Shown: in pieces, positions 16,032 to 25,043 of the stretch
How positions within the stretch are numbered: position 1 is the first letter of the stretch
How the letters are laid out: each line of letters starts with the position of its first letter
Assembly: GCA_046726215.1 (NCBI GenBank)
Contig: JBKPAA010000015.1
Location: 1 to 64,000 of the forward strand
Source of the DNA: DASQUK01 sp046726215
Lineage (GTDB): Bacteria; Actinomycetota; Acidimicrobiia; Acidimicrobiales; VFJN01
Direction: 5' to 3'
Length of the DNA stretch: 64,000 nt
Notes under the pieces: generated by a model
The model's input: only the letters and a program-made list of their open reading frames with translations
Told to the model about the DNA's origin: nothing
Database searches by the model: none
Position numbers and translations under genes: made by a program

Positions 16032-18536
16032 GTGAACGTCGGACCTCGTCACTTCGTTGTGTTGGTCGCGGCGGCCGTGGCCCTGGGTGCGGCGGTCGTG
16101 GCACCACCGGCTGGCGGGCAGCCCGGTCCGCCGGGATCGCCGGCAGCGGACCGCGCCTTCTACGTCCTCCCGCCCGGCAACTACGGGGGCCTGCCCACCA
16201 CCGACGAGTCGCGCGACCAGATCCCGCTCTATGACGCGCTCACGCCGCTGCGCGGCGACGTAACGGACGCCGACATCGATGCGAACTTCCTCCCCGAGGA
16301 CTTCTCGCCGGTGGGCACCACTCGCGAGGAGCCCACCGGTCGCCCGGGCACGACGATCCTCTACGACGAGTACGGCGTCGCTCATATCTCCGGCCGGACC
16401 GGGGCCGACCTCGCCTTCGGCGCCGGCTGGGTGACCGCCCGCGACCGGGGCCTGCTGCTCTTGCTCGGTCGCGGCCCGGCGCGAGCGGCCGTCGCCGACA
16501 TCCCGGGCATCGACGCGTTCGGCCTGGTGACCAGCGGTCAGTCGTTCGTCCCGAGCGCGGCCACAGAGCAGCTCGTCTCGGACCAGGTGGATCTCCTCGT
16601 CGAGACCTATGGTGACAAGGGCCGCCAGATCATCGCCGACGCCCAGGCCGAGGCCGACGGCATCAACGCCTACTGGGCGGCCCACGGGATCGACCAGCCG
16701 CCGGCAACCGTCAACGACGTCATCGCGGTGACGGCGTTCATCGGGTCGATATTCGGCGGGGGAGGGGGCGCCGAGGCCGCCAACGCCGATTTGCTGGCGA
16801 AGCTGCAGGACGGGCTCGGCCCCGAGCTGGGGACGCGGGCGTGGGAGGACGCGATGCTCGCCGACGATCCCGAGGCCCCCACCACCATCAGCCGGCGCTT
16901 CAACTACGGGCCCCTGACGGGCGGCAGCGTCACCGGTTCGGTGGTCGTCGACCCCGGTTCGATCCAGTCGCTCGACCCTCGGCAGCCGGCGCCGGCAGCA
17001 GCGTCGCCGTCGGCGTCGAGCGCGGGGCGGCTGGACGCCACCTATCCCGCGGCGGGGCCCGTGCCCTCCAAGGAGGCCTCGAACTTCCTATTGGTCGACG
17101 CGAAGCGATCGGCCACCGGCAACACGCTTGCCGTCATGGGCCCCCAGCTCGGGTACTTCTATCCCGAGATCGTTCAGCAGATCCACCTCAGCGGACCTGG
17201 CATCGAGGCCCAGGGTGTCGCGGTCCCCGGCGCCGCCATGTACATCCTCATCGGACGCACCCGGGACTACGCCTGGAGCCTCACCTCGGCCAACCACGAC
17301 GTGCGCGACGTCTTCGCCGAGCGGTTGTGCAACCCCGACGGCACGCCGCCGACCCGAGCGTCGACCCACTACATGTTCGAGGGCACTTGCCGGCCGTTCG
17401 AGATGTTCGACGCCGGCACATTGAACGGCACGCCGATCCGCTATCCCCGATCGGCGCACGGGCCGGTGATCGGCACCGCCACCGTTGGCGGGGAGCCCTA
17501 TGCCCTGACCCGGCAGCGCTCGACGTTCGGACGTGACGCACTGAACCTCGCCGCCCTCAAGGACATGACCGAGGGCAAGGCCGACACGTCGCGGCGCTTC
17601 TTCGAGGCGGCCAACGAGTTCGAGTTCACGTTCAACTGGGCGTACGCGTCCCGCACCGAGACCGCCTACTTCTCGTCCGGGCTCCTCCCACAGCGAGCGC
17701 GTGGCCTGGACCGACGGCTGCCGACACTCGGCACCGGCGACTACGAGTGGCGGGGATTCCTGCGCCTGAGCGAACACCCGCACGACGTGAGGGGCCCGGG
17801 CGACCTCCTGCTCAACTGGAACAACCGGTCGGCGCCCGGCTTCATGCACGGCGACGATGCACCGTTCGGGTCGGCGCAGCGCGTGGAGCTGTTCGACCAA
17901 TGGCCGCGACACCCGACCCTCGCGGACACGGTCAGCGTCATGAACCGGGCCGCCACCGAGGACGTCCGCTCGCTCGTTTGGCCCGTCGTCAGCCGGGTGC
18001 TGCGCAGCGGAGCCGCCCCGAGCGCCCTGGCCGACCGCACCGTCGACGTGCTCGACGACTGGGTCGCTCGGGACGCGCCGCGGCTCGATGCCGACCTCGA
18101 CGGCGACTACGACGACGCCGGCCCGGTGATCTCGGACGCCCTCTGGCCGTCCGTCGCCGACGCGGTCATGCGGCCCGTGTACGGCGACCTGACCGACGAT
18201 CTCGCAGCCGTCCGAAGCCTCAACGGAGCAGCGGGCCAGTCGTACGTCGACAAGGACCTGCGCGCCCTCCTCGGGGACCCGGTCAAAGGTCGGTTCAACC
18301 TCAGCTACTGCGGCAACGGCTCGCTCGACGCCTGCCGAGCGTCGCTGTGGGCGGTCGTCGAGCAGGTGGCCGGCGAGCTCGCCGCTGAGCAGGGGCTGGA
18401 GCCGTCGAGCTGGACAGGCCAGGCGGCACGTACCGGCTTCACCCCCGGCCTCATCCCCGACACCATCCGCACCACCAACCGCCCCACCTTCCAGCAGGTG
18501 CTGGAGCTGGCCGGCGAGCGGCGCTCGGTCCGTTGA
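16032..18536 (+). CDS. Secreted penicillin acylase family (Ntn) hydrolase
   Basis: An 834-residue precursor of an Ntn amidohydrolase (penicillin/acyl-homoserine-lactone acylase group). The GTG at 16032 is fixed by an AGGGGG five bases before it. A signal peptide ends near P-P-A-G-G-Q. The alpha-chain region has the family motif I-L-Y-D-E-Y-G-V-A-H-I and AFGAGWVTARDRG. The expected self-processing site is in S-K-E-A-S-N-F-L-L-V, making Ser350 the candidate N-terminal nucleophile of the beta chain, followed by MGPQLGYFYPEI and the AWSLTSANHDVRDVFAERL motif. It is exported and probably hydrolyses amide bonds in acylated compounds; the substrate is unknown. Confidence 0.92.
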   Translation: MNVGPRHFVVLVAAAVALGAAVVAPPAGGQPGPPGSPAADRAFYVLPPGNYGGLPTTDESRDQIPLYDALTPLRGDVTDADIDANFLPEDFSPVGTTREEPTGRPGTTILYDEYGVAHISGRTGADLAFGAGWVTARDRGLLLLLGRGPARAAVADIPGIDAFGLVTSGQSFVPSAATEQLVSDQVDLLVETYGDKGRQIIADAQAEADGINAYWAAHGIDQPPATVNDVIAVTAFIGSIFGGGGGAEAANADLLAKLQDGLGPELGTRAWEDAMLADDPEAPTTISRRFNYGPLTGGSVTGSVVVDPGSIQSLDPRQPAPAAASPSASSAGRLDATYPAAGPVPSKEASNFLLVDAKRSATGNTLAVMGPQLGYFYPEIVQQIHLSGPGIEAQGVAVPGAAMYILIGRTRDYAWSLTSANHDVRDVFAERLCNPDGTPPTRASTHYMFEGTCRPFEMFDAGTLNGTPIRYPRSAHGPVIGTATVGGEPYALTRQRSTFGRDALNLAALKDMTEGKADTSRRFFEAANEFEFTFNWAYASRTETAYFSSGLLPQRARGLDRRLPTLGTGDYEWRGFLRLSEHPHDVRGPGDLLLNWNNRSAPGFMHGDDAPFGSAQRVELFDQWPRHPTLADTVSVMNRAATEDVRSLVWPVVSRVLRSGAAPSALADRTVDVLDDWVARDAPRLDADLDGDYDDAGPVISDALWPSVADAVMRPVYGDLTDDLAAVRSLNGAAGQSYVDKDLRALLGDPVKGRFNLSYCGNGSLDACRASLWAVVEQVAGELAAEQGLEPSSWTGQAARTGFTPGLIPDTIRTTNRPTFQQVLELAGERRSVR

Positions 18537-18628
18537 AGCCGGCGACACGTCCTGCCTGGGCTCCGTCGCTGCAGCTCAGCCGATACCACGTCGCCGTCAA
18601 TGCTGCGCATCGCCACGGCGTCGTCGAG

Positions 18629-20098
18629 CTACGAGGCGGGCTCGACGCTTAGGACGTAGCCGGTCACGCCGGTGCCGCCGCCGATCACATAGATCACATA
18701 TTCGCCGGCTTCGTCGGCCTCGAAGACGTCACGGGCGTCGGAGCCGTAGAGTCCACCGCCGGTGTCGTCGGAGAAGAAGGCGTCGGCAAGCCTCTCGCCC
18801 CGTGGACCGACGAAAAAGGCCATGTCCGCCGCCGGCGACCCGACGAAGATCTCGACGGCCTCGCTGGCATCGAGGTCGACGACGTAGCTGTCGTAGCGGT
18901 CGAGGAAGTCGAGCACGCCTTCGACCCGGTCGCCGGCAACGATGGGTTGCCCTTCGTCGTCGTCCTCCATGACGTGGACCGGGGTTGTGGCGCTGAACGC
19001 CATATCCGCGCCGTCGGCGAGGCGCGTGCCGACATAGACGATCGCCGGCTCGTCGAAGGGTACGTCGAACTCGAACACTCCCCGCTCGACGGGTTCGTCG
19101 GCGTCGAGGGCGTAGTCGTACTGCGACAGCTCCTCGAACTCGGCGACGCGGTCCAGCGCTGCCTGATTGATAAACAGCACGTCGCCGGACAGCGAGAGCA
19201 CCTCGATCACCGGCTGGAGGTCGGGGGGCAGCGTCAAGCGGATGGTGCGGTCCTCAGGCGCGGCGGGGATCGCGAGAATCTTGAAAGCATCGCGTTCGGC
19301 CAATCTGAACGAACCTTCTGTCACACCTCCACCGGTGGGAAACGGCCGATAGGGGAGCGACTCGTCGGAGCCGATGCGTTCCAACGCCGCCTCGACGTCG
19401 TCAGCCGAGAGGGCCAGGGCGAACTCCTCGGCGAAGCTCAACCCCGAAAGACCGATCACCCGTCCCCGGCGGTCGACCAGGGCGCCGCCGCTCTGCCCGC
19501 CGCCGATGGCGGCGTCGGTCTGCAGATACGTCTGGCCGAACTCTCGGGCCTCACGCACCCGGGACAGGATCCCCCGCGAGATCGTCGGCTCTGGGTCCAC
19601 GTCGGCTTCGCCCGGGAAACCTACGAGGAAGACGTCCTCGCCCTGTTCGAGGTCGGTTGCGTTACCGAGGTTGGTGCCGGGCAACGCGGTGTCGATCGGG
19701 CCGAGCAGGGCGACGTCGCTGAGCGGGTCCACACCGGCTACGGCGACTCCCCCGTGCCGTTCGCCGCCTTGCAGCACGACATCGACCTCCGCATACGGGT
19801 CGATGACGTGCGCGTTGGTGACCGCCATGCCGTCCGTCAGCAGGATGGCGCTGCCGGTGCCAACCGGCGTCTCCACAAACGCCAGGGCGGGTGCGAGACA
19901 CTCGAGCAACGCCTTGGCCCGCGAGGTCTCCTCGGGACGGCAGTCGCCGGCGAGCTCGGACGGGTCCTCGTCGGTCGCGTGAGTGTCGCCGTCCTCGTCG
20001 CCTCCGACGCCGACGAGGACCAGAGCGGCAACGAACACGCCAAGCACGACGAGGCACGCGGCCAGCCACAACAGGGCAGGATCGCGTCGTCTCCCCAT
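18629..20098 (-). CDS. Membrane-anchored trypsin-like serine protease
   Basis: A 489-residue S1C-like protease. The ATG at 20098 has a TACCCT box nine bases upstream (20108-20113); the longer frame to 20350 is arginine-rich and not family-like. It has one N-terminal membrane helix (residues about 8-31), then an extracellular protease domain with His97 in VTNAHVI, Asp128 in PLSDVALL and Ser203 in GGGQSGGALVD. There is no PDZ domain. Two C-terminal beta-sandwich units of the pre-peptidase type fill residues 270-489, each with acidic surfaces and an F-E-A-D/Y-V-I-Y-V pattern. It is probably a cell-surface protease. Confidence 0.88.
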   Translation of the reverse strand: MGRRRDPALLWLAACLVVLGVFVAALVLVGVGGDEDGDTHATDEDPSELAGDCRPEETSRAKALLECLAPALAFVETPVGTGSAILLTDGMAVTNAHVIDPYAEVDVVLQGGERHGGVAVAGVDPLSDVALLGPIDTALPGTNLGNATDLEQGEDVFLVGFPGEADVDPEPTISRGILSRVREAREFGQTYLQTDAAIGGGQSGGALVDRRGRVIGLSGLSFAEEFALALSADDVEAALERIGSDESLPYRPFPTGGGVTEGSFRLAERDAFKILAIPAAPEDRTIRLTLPPDLQPVIEVLSLSGDVLFINQAALDRVAEFEELSQYDYALDADEPVERGVFEFDVPFDEPAIVYVGTRLADGADMAFSATTPVHVMEDDDEGQPIVAGDRVEGVLDFLDRYDSYVVDLDASEAVEIFVGSPAADMAFFVGPRGERLADAFFSDDTGGGLYGSDARDVFEADEAGEYVIYVIGGGTGVTGYVLSVEPAS

Positions 20099-20193
20099 GC
20101 GGCCCAAAGGGTACGGCACGGTGTCGACGGGCCGATCAAGGCCGACCACCCGCTTGGGGGGATGCACTCGTAGATCGCCGCCTGCACCATCGC

Positions 20194-20697
20194 GTGGTGG
20201 AACGGTGGCCTGCGAGAAGGAAGGGGCGACGCCTCGTGGCCGTCGTGGCAGTCTTGGCCGGGTCGCTGGTGCTCGCAACGGCGTGTGGCGACGACGGTGG
20301 CGACGAGTCGGCGGACACGACGGCGGACGCCACGTCGGACACGACGGCAAATGAGACCGCGAGCGTGTGCGACGCGAGGGACGAGCTCGATTCGTCGCTG
20401 GATGCGCTTGGTGAGGTCGACATCTCGGCCGAGGACACCAGCGCTTTGGAAGCGGCCGTCCGCGACGTTCGGGACGACATCGACGCGGTGGCCGACGCCG
20501 CTCAGGAGGAGGCCGGCGACGAGGTCGACGACCTGCGGACTGCGTTGGATGAGCTCGAGACGGCCGTCGGGGACTTCGGGGAGCAGGAATCCACGAGCGC
20601 CGCCGTGGCCGCTGTCGGCAGCGCGGTCACCGATCTCGCCCGGGCCGCCGGCGCGCTCTCCGAGGCGCTGGCGCAGGAATGCGGTAGCGGGAACTGA
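20194..20697 (+). CDS. Small lipoprotein, Asp/Glu-rich helical
   Basis: A 167-residue frame from the GTG at 20194 with a positive n-region (RWPARRKGRR), a hydrophobic core and the lipobox L-A-T-A-C-G. An alternative GTG at 20236 has a better ribosome site (AGGAAGGGG) but would remove the positive residues. After the Cys comes a Thr/Asp linker (TTADATSDTT) and a helical region with heptad-like D-x-L/V spacing, then an S-A-V-T-D-L-A-R-A helix. No family is recognised. It is divergent from the anchored protease, with a 95-base gap between the two. Confidence 0.7.
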   Translation: MVERWPARRKGRRLVAVVAVLAGSLVLATACGDDGGDESADTTADATSDTTANETASVCDARDELDSSLDALGEVDISAEDTSALEAAVRDVRDDIDAVADAAQEEAGDEVDDLRTALDELETAVGDFGEQESTSAAVAAVGSAVTDLARAAGALSEALAQECGSGN

Positions 20698-20764
20698 GCC
20701 AAGGCGACCGACGGCTCGACTGTAGGACAGTTGACCTCACCGTTAGCTTCTCGTGGCCCGTCAT

Positions 20765-21595
20765 CTAGAACCTGGTGTTCGCCAGGAAGTCGACGGCCGG
20801 TGTGGCCGCCGGAAACGAACCGGTGATCCCGGAGCTGAAATAGCCCGCGTCGGTGACCATGGTGATGCCGGTCACCGCCTTGGCGGCGTCGCTGCAGAGG
20901 AAGGCGAGGGGGTACGCCTGCTCGAGGGGCGTCGCCGCCTCGATCCCGACCGCGGTGCGGTAGTCGGCGCCAAACCCGAGCCAGGTCTCCTCGTTGGCCC
21001 GGGCGAGCGGCGTGTCGGTGGGGCCGGGGAGGATGGCGTTGATGCGGATGCCCCGCTTGAGGAGGCCGAACGCCTCGCGTGCGACGTAGGCGCTGATCGC
21101 GAGCTTGCTCCACAGGTAGTCGGCCTTGCCGTGCTCCTGGGCCCAGCGCGTCGCCTCGTCGAAGTCGCGGATGTCGAGGTACTCCCGCAGGAGGTCCAGG
21201 TTCGCCTGCCAGCCGAAGCCGGCGGCCGAGGAGATGAAACCGATGGCGGAGCCGCGGGGGAGCATGTCGCCGGCGAGCAGGCGGTCGATGAGGTGGCGGT
21301 GACCGATGAAGTTGATCCGCTCGATCCCCGGGGTGCCGTCGGCCACGCCGGCGCAGGAGAACAGCGCGTGGACGGGACCGCCGCACTCGTCCACGGCGGC
21401 GTCGATCGACGCCTTGTCGGCGAGGTTGGCGTGGACGGCCTTGACGCCCGGCAACTTGACCTCGGCGTGGTCCATGACGACGACCTCGGCGCCGGCGTCC
21501 TGGACCAGCTCGGCCGCCGCCGCGCCCATGCCGGTGGCGCCGCCGACCACCAGCGCCCGTCTGCCGTCATACCTGAATGCGTCGGTCACGCCCAT
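20765..21595 (-). CDS. Short-chain dehydrogenase/reductase
   Basis: A 276-residue classical SDR. The start at 21595 (MGVTDAFRYD) is supported by GGGAG eight bases upstream. It has the Rossmann motif VVGGATGMG, catalytic Ser near 122 (ISSAAG), and Tyr160 and Lys164 in YLWSKLA. The C-terminal P-G-P-T-D-T-P-L and a D-A-G-Y-F-S-S end are typical of steroid- or bile-acid-type hydroxysteroid dehydrogenases. It sits next to another SDR in the same direction and close to an acyl-CoA catabolic locus, so an alcohol-to-ketone step in lipid or terpenoid breakdown is possible. Confidence 0.9.
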   Translation of the reverse strand: MGVTDAFRYDGRRALVVGGATGMGAAAAELVQDAGAEVVVMDHAEVKLPGVKAVHANLADKASIDAAVDECGGPVHALFSCAGVADGTPGIERINFIGHRHLIDRLLAGDMLPRGSAIGFISSAAGFGWQANLDLLREYLDIRDFDEATRWAQEHGKADYLWSKLAISAYVAREAFGLLKRGIRINAILPGPTDTPLARANEETWLGFGADYRTAVGIEAATPLEQAYPLAFLCSDAAKAVTGITMVTDAGYFSSGITGSFPAATPAVDFLANTRF

Positions 21596-21665
21596 GTGAT
21601 CGCTCCCTGATGTGCTCCGGTTGGTGGTCAAGCCACGATGCCGCGGACCTCCGGGTCCACGAAGC

Positions 21666-22421
21666 TCAGGACGGCGCGGCGCCCGGGCGCGGCGTCACGG
21701 TGACGGAAGGCATCGAGACGCTCGCCCCGCCCCGGAGGACGGCGTCGACAACCGCCACGAGGTGCTCGACGTCGATCAGCGACCCGCTCAGATAGCTGCG
21801 GGCCAGCCACACCTGGCCGACCTCGGCGGCCAGCTCGTTGTCCCACGCGTCGGTGAACCCGGTCCTCGAGTCCCCCTCGCCGCCGCCGCAGTCGCCGACG
21901 ATCAACCGCGTGAAGGCGACGGTCGGGTGCTCGGACCGCCACGCCTCCACCAGCTTGTCGAGCGCCGCCTTGCTGACGGCGTAGGCACCCAAGCCGGGCC
22001 ACGGCGGCGTCTGCGACGCGCTGACCGAGGAGAAGTAGACGGCGGTGCCGGCCGATGCCGTGAGGTGGGGGAGAGCCGCGGTTGTCACCAGCGCGGCGCC
22101 CGTGACGTTGGTGTCGAACACCCGCCGCCAGGTCTCGGCGTCGGTGTCGGCGAGGCGGGCCAGCGGGCCGATGCCGGTGGTGTAGACGAGCGCATCGATG
22201 CCGCCGAGCTCGGCCGCCGCCTCGGCTATCGCCGAGCGGCATGACGCCTCGTCCTTCACGTCGCACGTGACCGGGACCGCACCGTGACCCGCCTCCTTGG
22301 CGGCGTCGTCGAGCCGCCCGCGCCGCCGGGCGAGCAGCGCCACCCGAGCGCCCCGCTGGGCCAGGCCGATGCCGACACAGCGCCCGAGCCCGCTCGAAGC
22401 GCCCACGATCACGGTTCGCAC
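21666..22421 (-). CDS. Short-chain dehydrogenase/reductase
   Basis: A 251-residue SDR from the GTG at 22421 (V-R-T-V-I-V-G-A-S-S-G-L-G). An AGGAGG lies twelve bases upstream; a TTG at 22430 is the alternative. It has the Rossmann motif GASSGLG, S-S-V-S and the catalytic Y-A-V-S-K. An NAG-like strand is altered to YTTGIGP. It follows the TetR gene in the same direction with a gap of 58 bases and precedes the other SDR by 70 bases, so the three may form one transcription unit. The substrate is unknown. Confidence 0.88.
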   Translation of the reverse strand: MRTVIVGASSGLGRCVGIGLAQRGARVALLARRRGRLDDAAKEAGHGAVPVTCDVKDEASCRSAIAEAAAELGGIDALVYTTGIGPLARLADTDAETWRRVFDTNVTGAALVTTAALPHLTASAGTAVYFSSVSASQTPPWPGLGAYAVSKAALDKLVEAWRSEHPTVAFTRLIVGDCGGGEGDSRTGFTDAWDNELAAEVGQVWLARSYLSGSLIDVEHLVAVVDAVLRGGASVSMPSVTVTPRPGAAPS

Positions 22422-22479
22422 GGTCCGCAACCCCCTCCTGGATCGACTCAAACGTTAGACGACGAGCGTCATGTGGCGG

Positions 22480-23850
22480 TCAGCGCCCCAGCAGCCCACG
22501 ATCGAGGACGTGGGTGGCGGCGTCGATCGCTGGCGTCGATCGTCCCCGGGCGCCGAACGCTGCGAGTAGCGCCACCATGACCACGGCCTCGGTGTCGACG
22601 TCACCGAAATCGCGCGGGGCCAGAAGATGCGCCATCCGCCGCCGGCCCCAATCGAGCGCCGCGGCCGAGTCCGTGCTCAGCGTCGGGTTCTGGAGCGCGG
22701 CGTCGAGCCAGACGCGGAACATGGCCGCCTCGGGGGCGTGGGCGGCGTTGTAGCGGCGGAGCCAGCGGCGCAGCGCCGCCCTGCGGGCCGGGCCCTCGTC
22801 GCCGGCGTTGTCGGGCATGTCCGCGAACGCCGTCGCCACCCTCCGGATCGCCCGCGCCGCGAGGACCTGTGCGAACTGATCCTTGCTGTCGAAGTAGTGG
22901 TAGAAGGCGCCATGCGACACACCGGCGGCGGCGACGATGTCGTCGACCCTGGTGCGGTGGTAGCCGCGCACCACGAACGTGTCCCGCCCGGCCTCCAACA
23001 GCGCCTGGAGTGCCCGCCGGCCGGCCGCGTTCAAGGCGGGCGGCACGTACTCCTGCCGGAGGGCGCCCCGCATGACGGGGCCGAACTCGAGGGGAGGCGG
23101 CCGCCGGCGGGCGGGAGCGTGGGCGTTCATATCGGCGTGGAGACCGAACAGCGTGCGATGCACGACGTCGGCGAGGGCGTCCTCGAGCCGCGGCCTTGGA
23201 TAGGCGTCGGGTGCGGCGGAGCGCAGGATGAGTGCGTCCTCGAGGGCCCGCGGCACGCACTCCAGCAGGAGCGAGATGACGGGGTCGAGCTGACGTGGCG
23301 GCAACGTCGTGGTGGCGAGCTTGGACCGGATCCCCGCGACGTCCCGTTCGCCGACGCGCGCCGACCCGCCCGCGACCGCCTCGTCGGTCTCGGCCGCCGC
23401 CGGGAAGGCCTGGAAGACGGGGCGGTAGCGCTCGTAGACGTCGGCGTAGCGCGCGACCCAGGCCCTGATCGCGGTCCAGCCCTCGACGTCCGGGGTCATA
23501 GTGGCGAGCGCCTCGGTCGATGCGCTCAGCTGGCGGGCCACCCGCCCCGTCAGGTGACGGAACACGTCCTCCTTGTCCGAGAAGTACTGGTAGAACGACA
23601 CCCGTGAGCATCCGGCCAGTTGGGTGATCCGGGCGACGCTGCACTGGTGATAGCCCTCCTCGCCGAAGACCCGGAGGGCGGCGTCGACTATGCGTTGCCG
23701 TGTCCGTTGCCCCCGGGCTCCGACGTTCGGGTTGTCGGAGAACGGCGCCCGGCGCAGCACCGGCCCGGTGGCCTGAACGCCGGCCGTCCGGCCGTCGTCG
23801 ACGGCGGGTCGGCCGGGCACGGGTTCGGGGTTCCTTGGTCGTGGGGCCAT
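22480..23850 (-). CDS. Double TetR regulator (two TetR units in one chain)
   Basis: A 456-residue regulator from the ATG at 23850. Two complete TetR units are in tandem. The first HTH, near residues 50-95, reads R-I-V-D-A-A-L-R-V-F-G and then SRVSFYQYFSDKEDVF. The second, near residues 285-330, reads GRDTFVVRGYHRTRVDDIVAA and then SHGAFYHYFDSKDQF. Each is followed by its own ligand-binding helical domain. Normal TetR proteins are about 200 residues and work as homodimers, so this chain resembles a covalent dimer with two non-identical halves. It stands upstream of two SDRs and downstream of a repeat element and an MDR gene. Lipid-type metabolites are likely inducers. Confidence 0.9.
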   Translation of the reverse strand: MAPRPRNPEPVPGRPAVDDGRTAGVQATGPVLRRAPFSDNPNVGARGQRTRQRIVDAALRVFGEEGYHQCSVARITQLAGCSRVSFYQYFSDKEDVFRHLTGRVARQLSASTEALATMTPDVEGWTAIRAWVARYADVYERYRPVFQAFPAAAETDEAVAGGSARVGERDVAGIRSKLATTTLPPRQLDPVISLLLECVPRALEDALILRSAAPDAYPRPRLEDALADVVHRTLFGLHADMNAHAPARRRPPPLEFGPVMRGALRQEYVPPALNAAGRRALQALLEAGRDTFVVRGYHRTRVDDIVAAAGVSHGAFYHYFDSKDQFAQVLAARAIRRVATAFADMPDNAGDEGPARRAALRRWLRRYNAAHAPEAAMFRVWLDAALQNPTLSTDSAAALDWGRRRMAHLLAPRDFGDVDTEAVVMVALLAAFGARGRSTPAIDAATHVLDRGLLGR

Positions 23851-23924
23851 CGTCGACAGTCCGGGCGTGCGAATCGCAGGTTCAGAAGTCGACCCCCTTG
23901 TTAGTCTGCGAGGCGGGGTCGGGC

Positions 23925-24019
23925 GAGGCAATGAGGTCCGGCTCGGCGCTCTCGAGGCAATCGGGGCCGGGGGCCGGTGGCTATTGCCTCGGGCTCCCGC
24001 GAGCGAACCCTATTGCCTC
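23925..24019 (-). repeat. 95-bp four-box repeat, copy 1
   Basis: Two GAGGCAAT boxes (23925, 23954) followed by two ATTGCCTC boxes (23983, 24012), each start 29 bases after the last. It is called minus orientation because its reverse complement aligns best with copies 2 and 3, including the central C-C-G-G-C-C-C-C-C-G-G run. It lies between the MDR gene and the double TetR gene, both on the minus strand, and so downstream of one and upstream of the other. Similarity to copy 2 runs about ten bases past the last box (GCCC-R-ACCCCG). Confidence 0.9.
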
Positions 24020-24064
24020 ACGGGGGCCCGGCCGAACCGCCGCCAGCTTTCTTCGGGTAGGGGG

Positions 24065-25042
24065 TCACGCAGTGACGTCGAGGACGACCTTGCCTACGGC
24101 GTGGCCGTCGGCGACGTAGCGCAGGGCGGCGGCCGCTTCGTCGAGCGAGAAGGTGGCGCCGATGTGGGGTTCGGCCCGGTGCGAGGCGAGGAGCCCGAGC
24201 AGCTCGTCTTCGTTGCGGCGCAACTCCTCGGGGGCATGGGTGGCGAACGCGAGGAACTGGAAGCCGAGGACCTGGACGCCCTTGAGGAGCACGAGGTTGA
24301 GCGGGATGCGGGGAATCTCGCCCGCGGCGTAGCCCACCGTTACGAAGCGGCCGCCCCAGCGCAGCGACCGGAGCGCGGGTTCGGAGAGCCTGCCCCCGAC
24401 GGGGTCGACCACCACGTCGGCCCCGTCGGGAAGGGCGTCTCCGAGGGCCCGCCGGAGATCGCCGGCCGTGTGGTCGACGAGCGTGGTCGCCCCGTGCGCC
24501 TTGGCCACCTCGAGCTTCTCGGCCGAGGATGCGACCGCGGTCACCGCGGCGCCGAGCACGGCACCGAGCTGCACGCTCGCCAGGCCGACGCCACCCCCGG
24601 CGCCCAGCACGACCAGCTCCTCGCCCGGTCGGATGCGGGCGACCGACCGCAGCACGTTGTACGCGGTGCGGTGGGCCACGCCGAACGCGGCGGCATGGCG
24701 CGCGTCGACGCCGGCCGGGGTGCGGGTCAGGGTCTCGGCCGACGCGACGGCCTCCTCGGCGAAGGCGCCCGCGATGCCGGTGCCGAAGACGCGGTCGCCC
24801 ACGTCGACCCCCTTGACGCCGTCGGCCACCTCGACGACCTCGCCCGCGAACTCGCTGCCCGGCACGAAGGGCGTCGGCACCGAGACCTGGTACTGGTTGG
24901 CGACCAGCAGCACGTCGGGGTAGTTCACCGCCGCGGCCTGCACGCGGACCCGCGCGTGGCCCGGCACGAGCGGTGGCGGGGGGAGCTCCTCGACCCGAAC
25001 GACCTCCGGGGGGCCGTAGGCGGGGCACACCGCGGCTCGCAC
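24065..25042 (-). CDS. NADPH:quinone oxidoreductase-type MDR enzyme
   Basis: A 325-residue zinc-free medium-chain dehydrogenase. It starts MRAAVCPAYGPPEVV, has the GroES-like domain with N-Y-P-D-V-L and VPGSEFAGEV, and the NADPH motif VLGAGGGVGLASVQLG. No structural or catalytic zinc cysteines are seen, as in quinone reductases and enoyl reductases. It follows the APH-like gene by two bases in the same direction, so it ends a unit of acyl-CoA dehydrogenase, kinase and reductase. An enoyl- or quinone-reducing step in the same catabolic route is a fair inference. Confidence 0.92.
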   Translation of the reverse strand: MRAAVCPAYGPPEVVRVEELPPPPLVPGHARVRVQAAAVNYPDVLLVANQYQVSVPTPFVPGSEFAGEVVEVADGVKGVDVGDRVFGTGIAGAFAEEAVASAETLTRTPAGVDARHAAAFGVAHRTAYNVLRSVARIRPGEELVVLGAGGGVGLASVQLGAVLGAAVTAVASSAEKLEVAKAHGATTLVDHTAGDLRRALGDALPDGADVVVDPVGGRLSEPALRSLRWGGRFVTVGYAAGEIPRIPLNLVLLKGVQVLGFQFLAFATHAPEELRRNEDELLGLLASHRAEPHIGATFSLDEAAAALRYVADGHAVGKVVLDVTA

Positions 25043-25043
25043 G

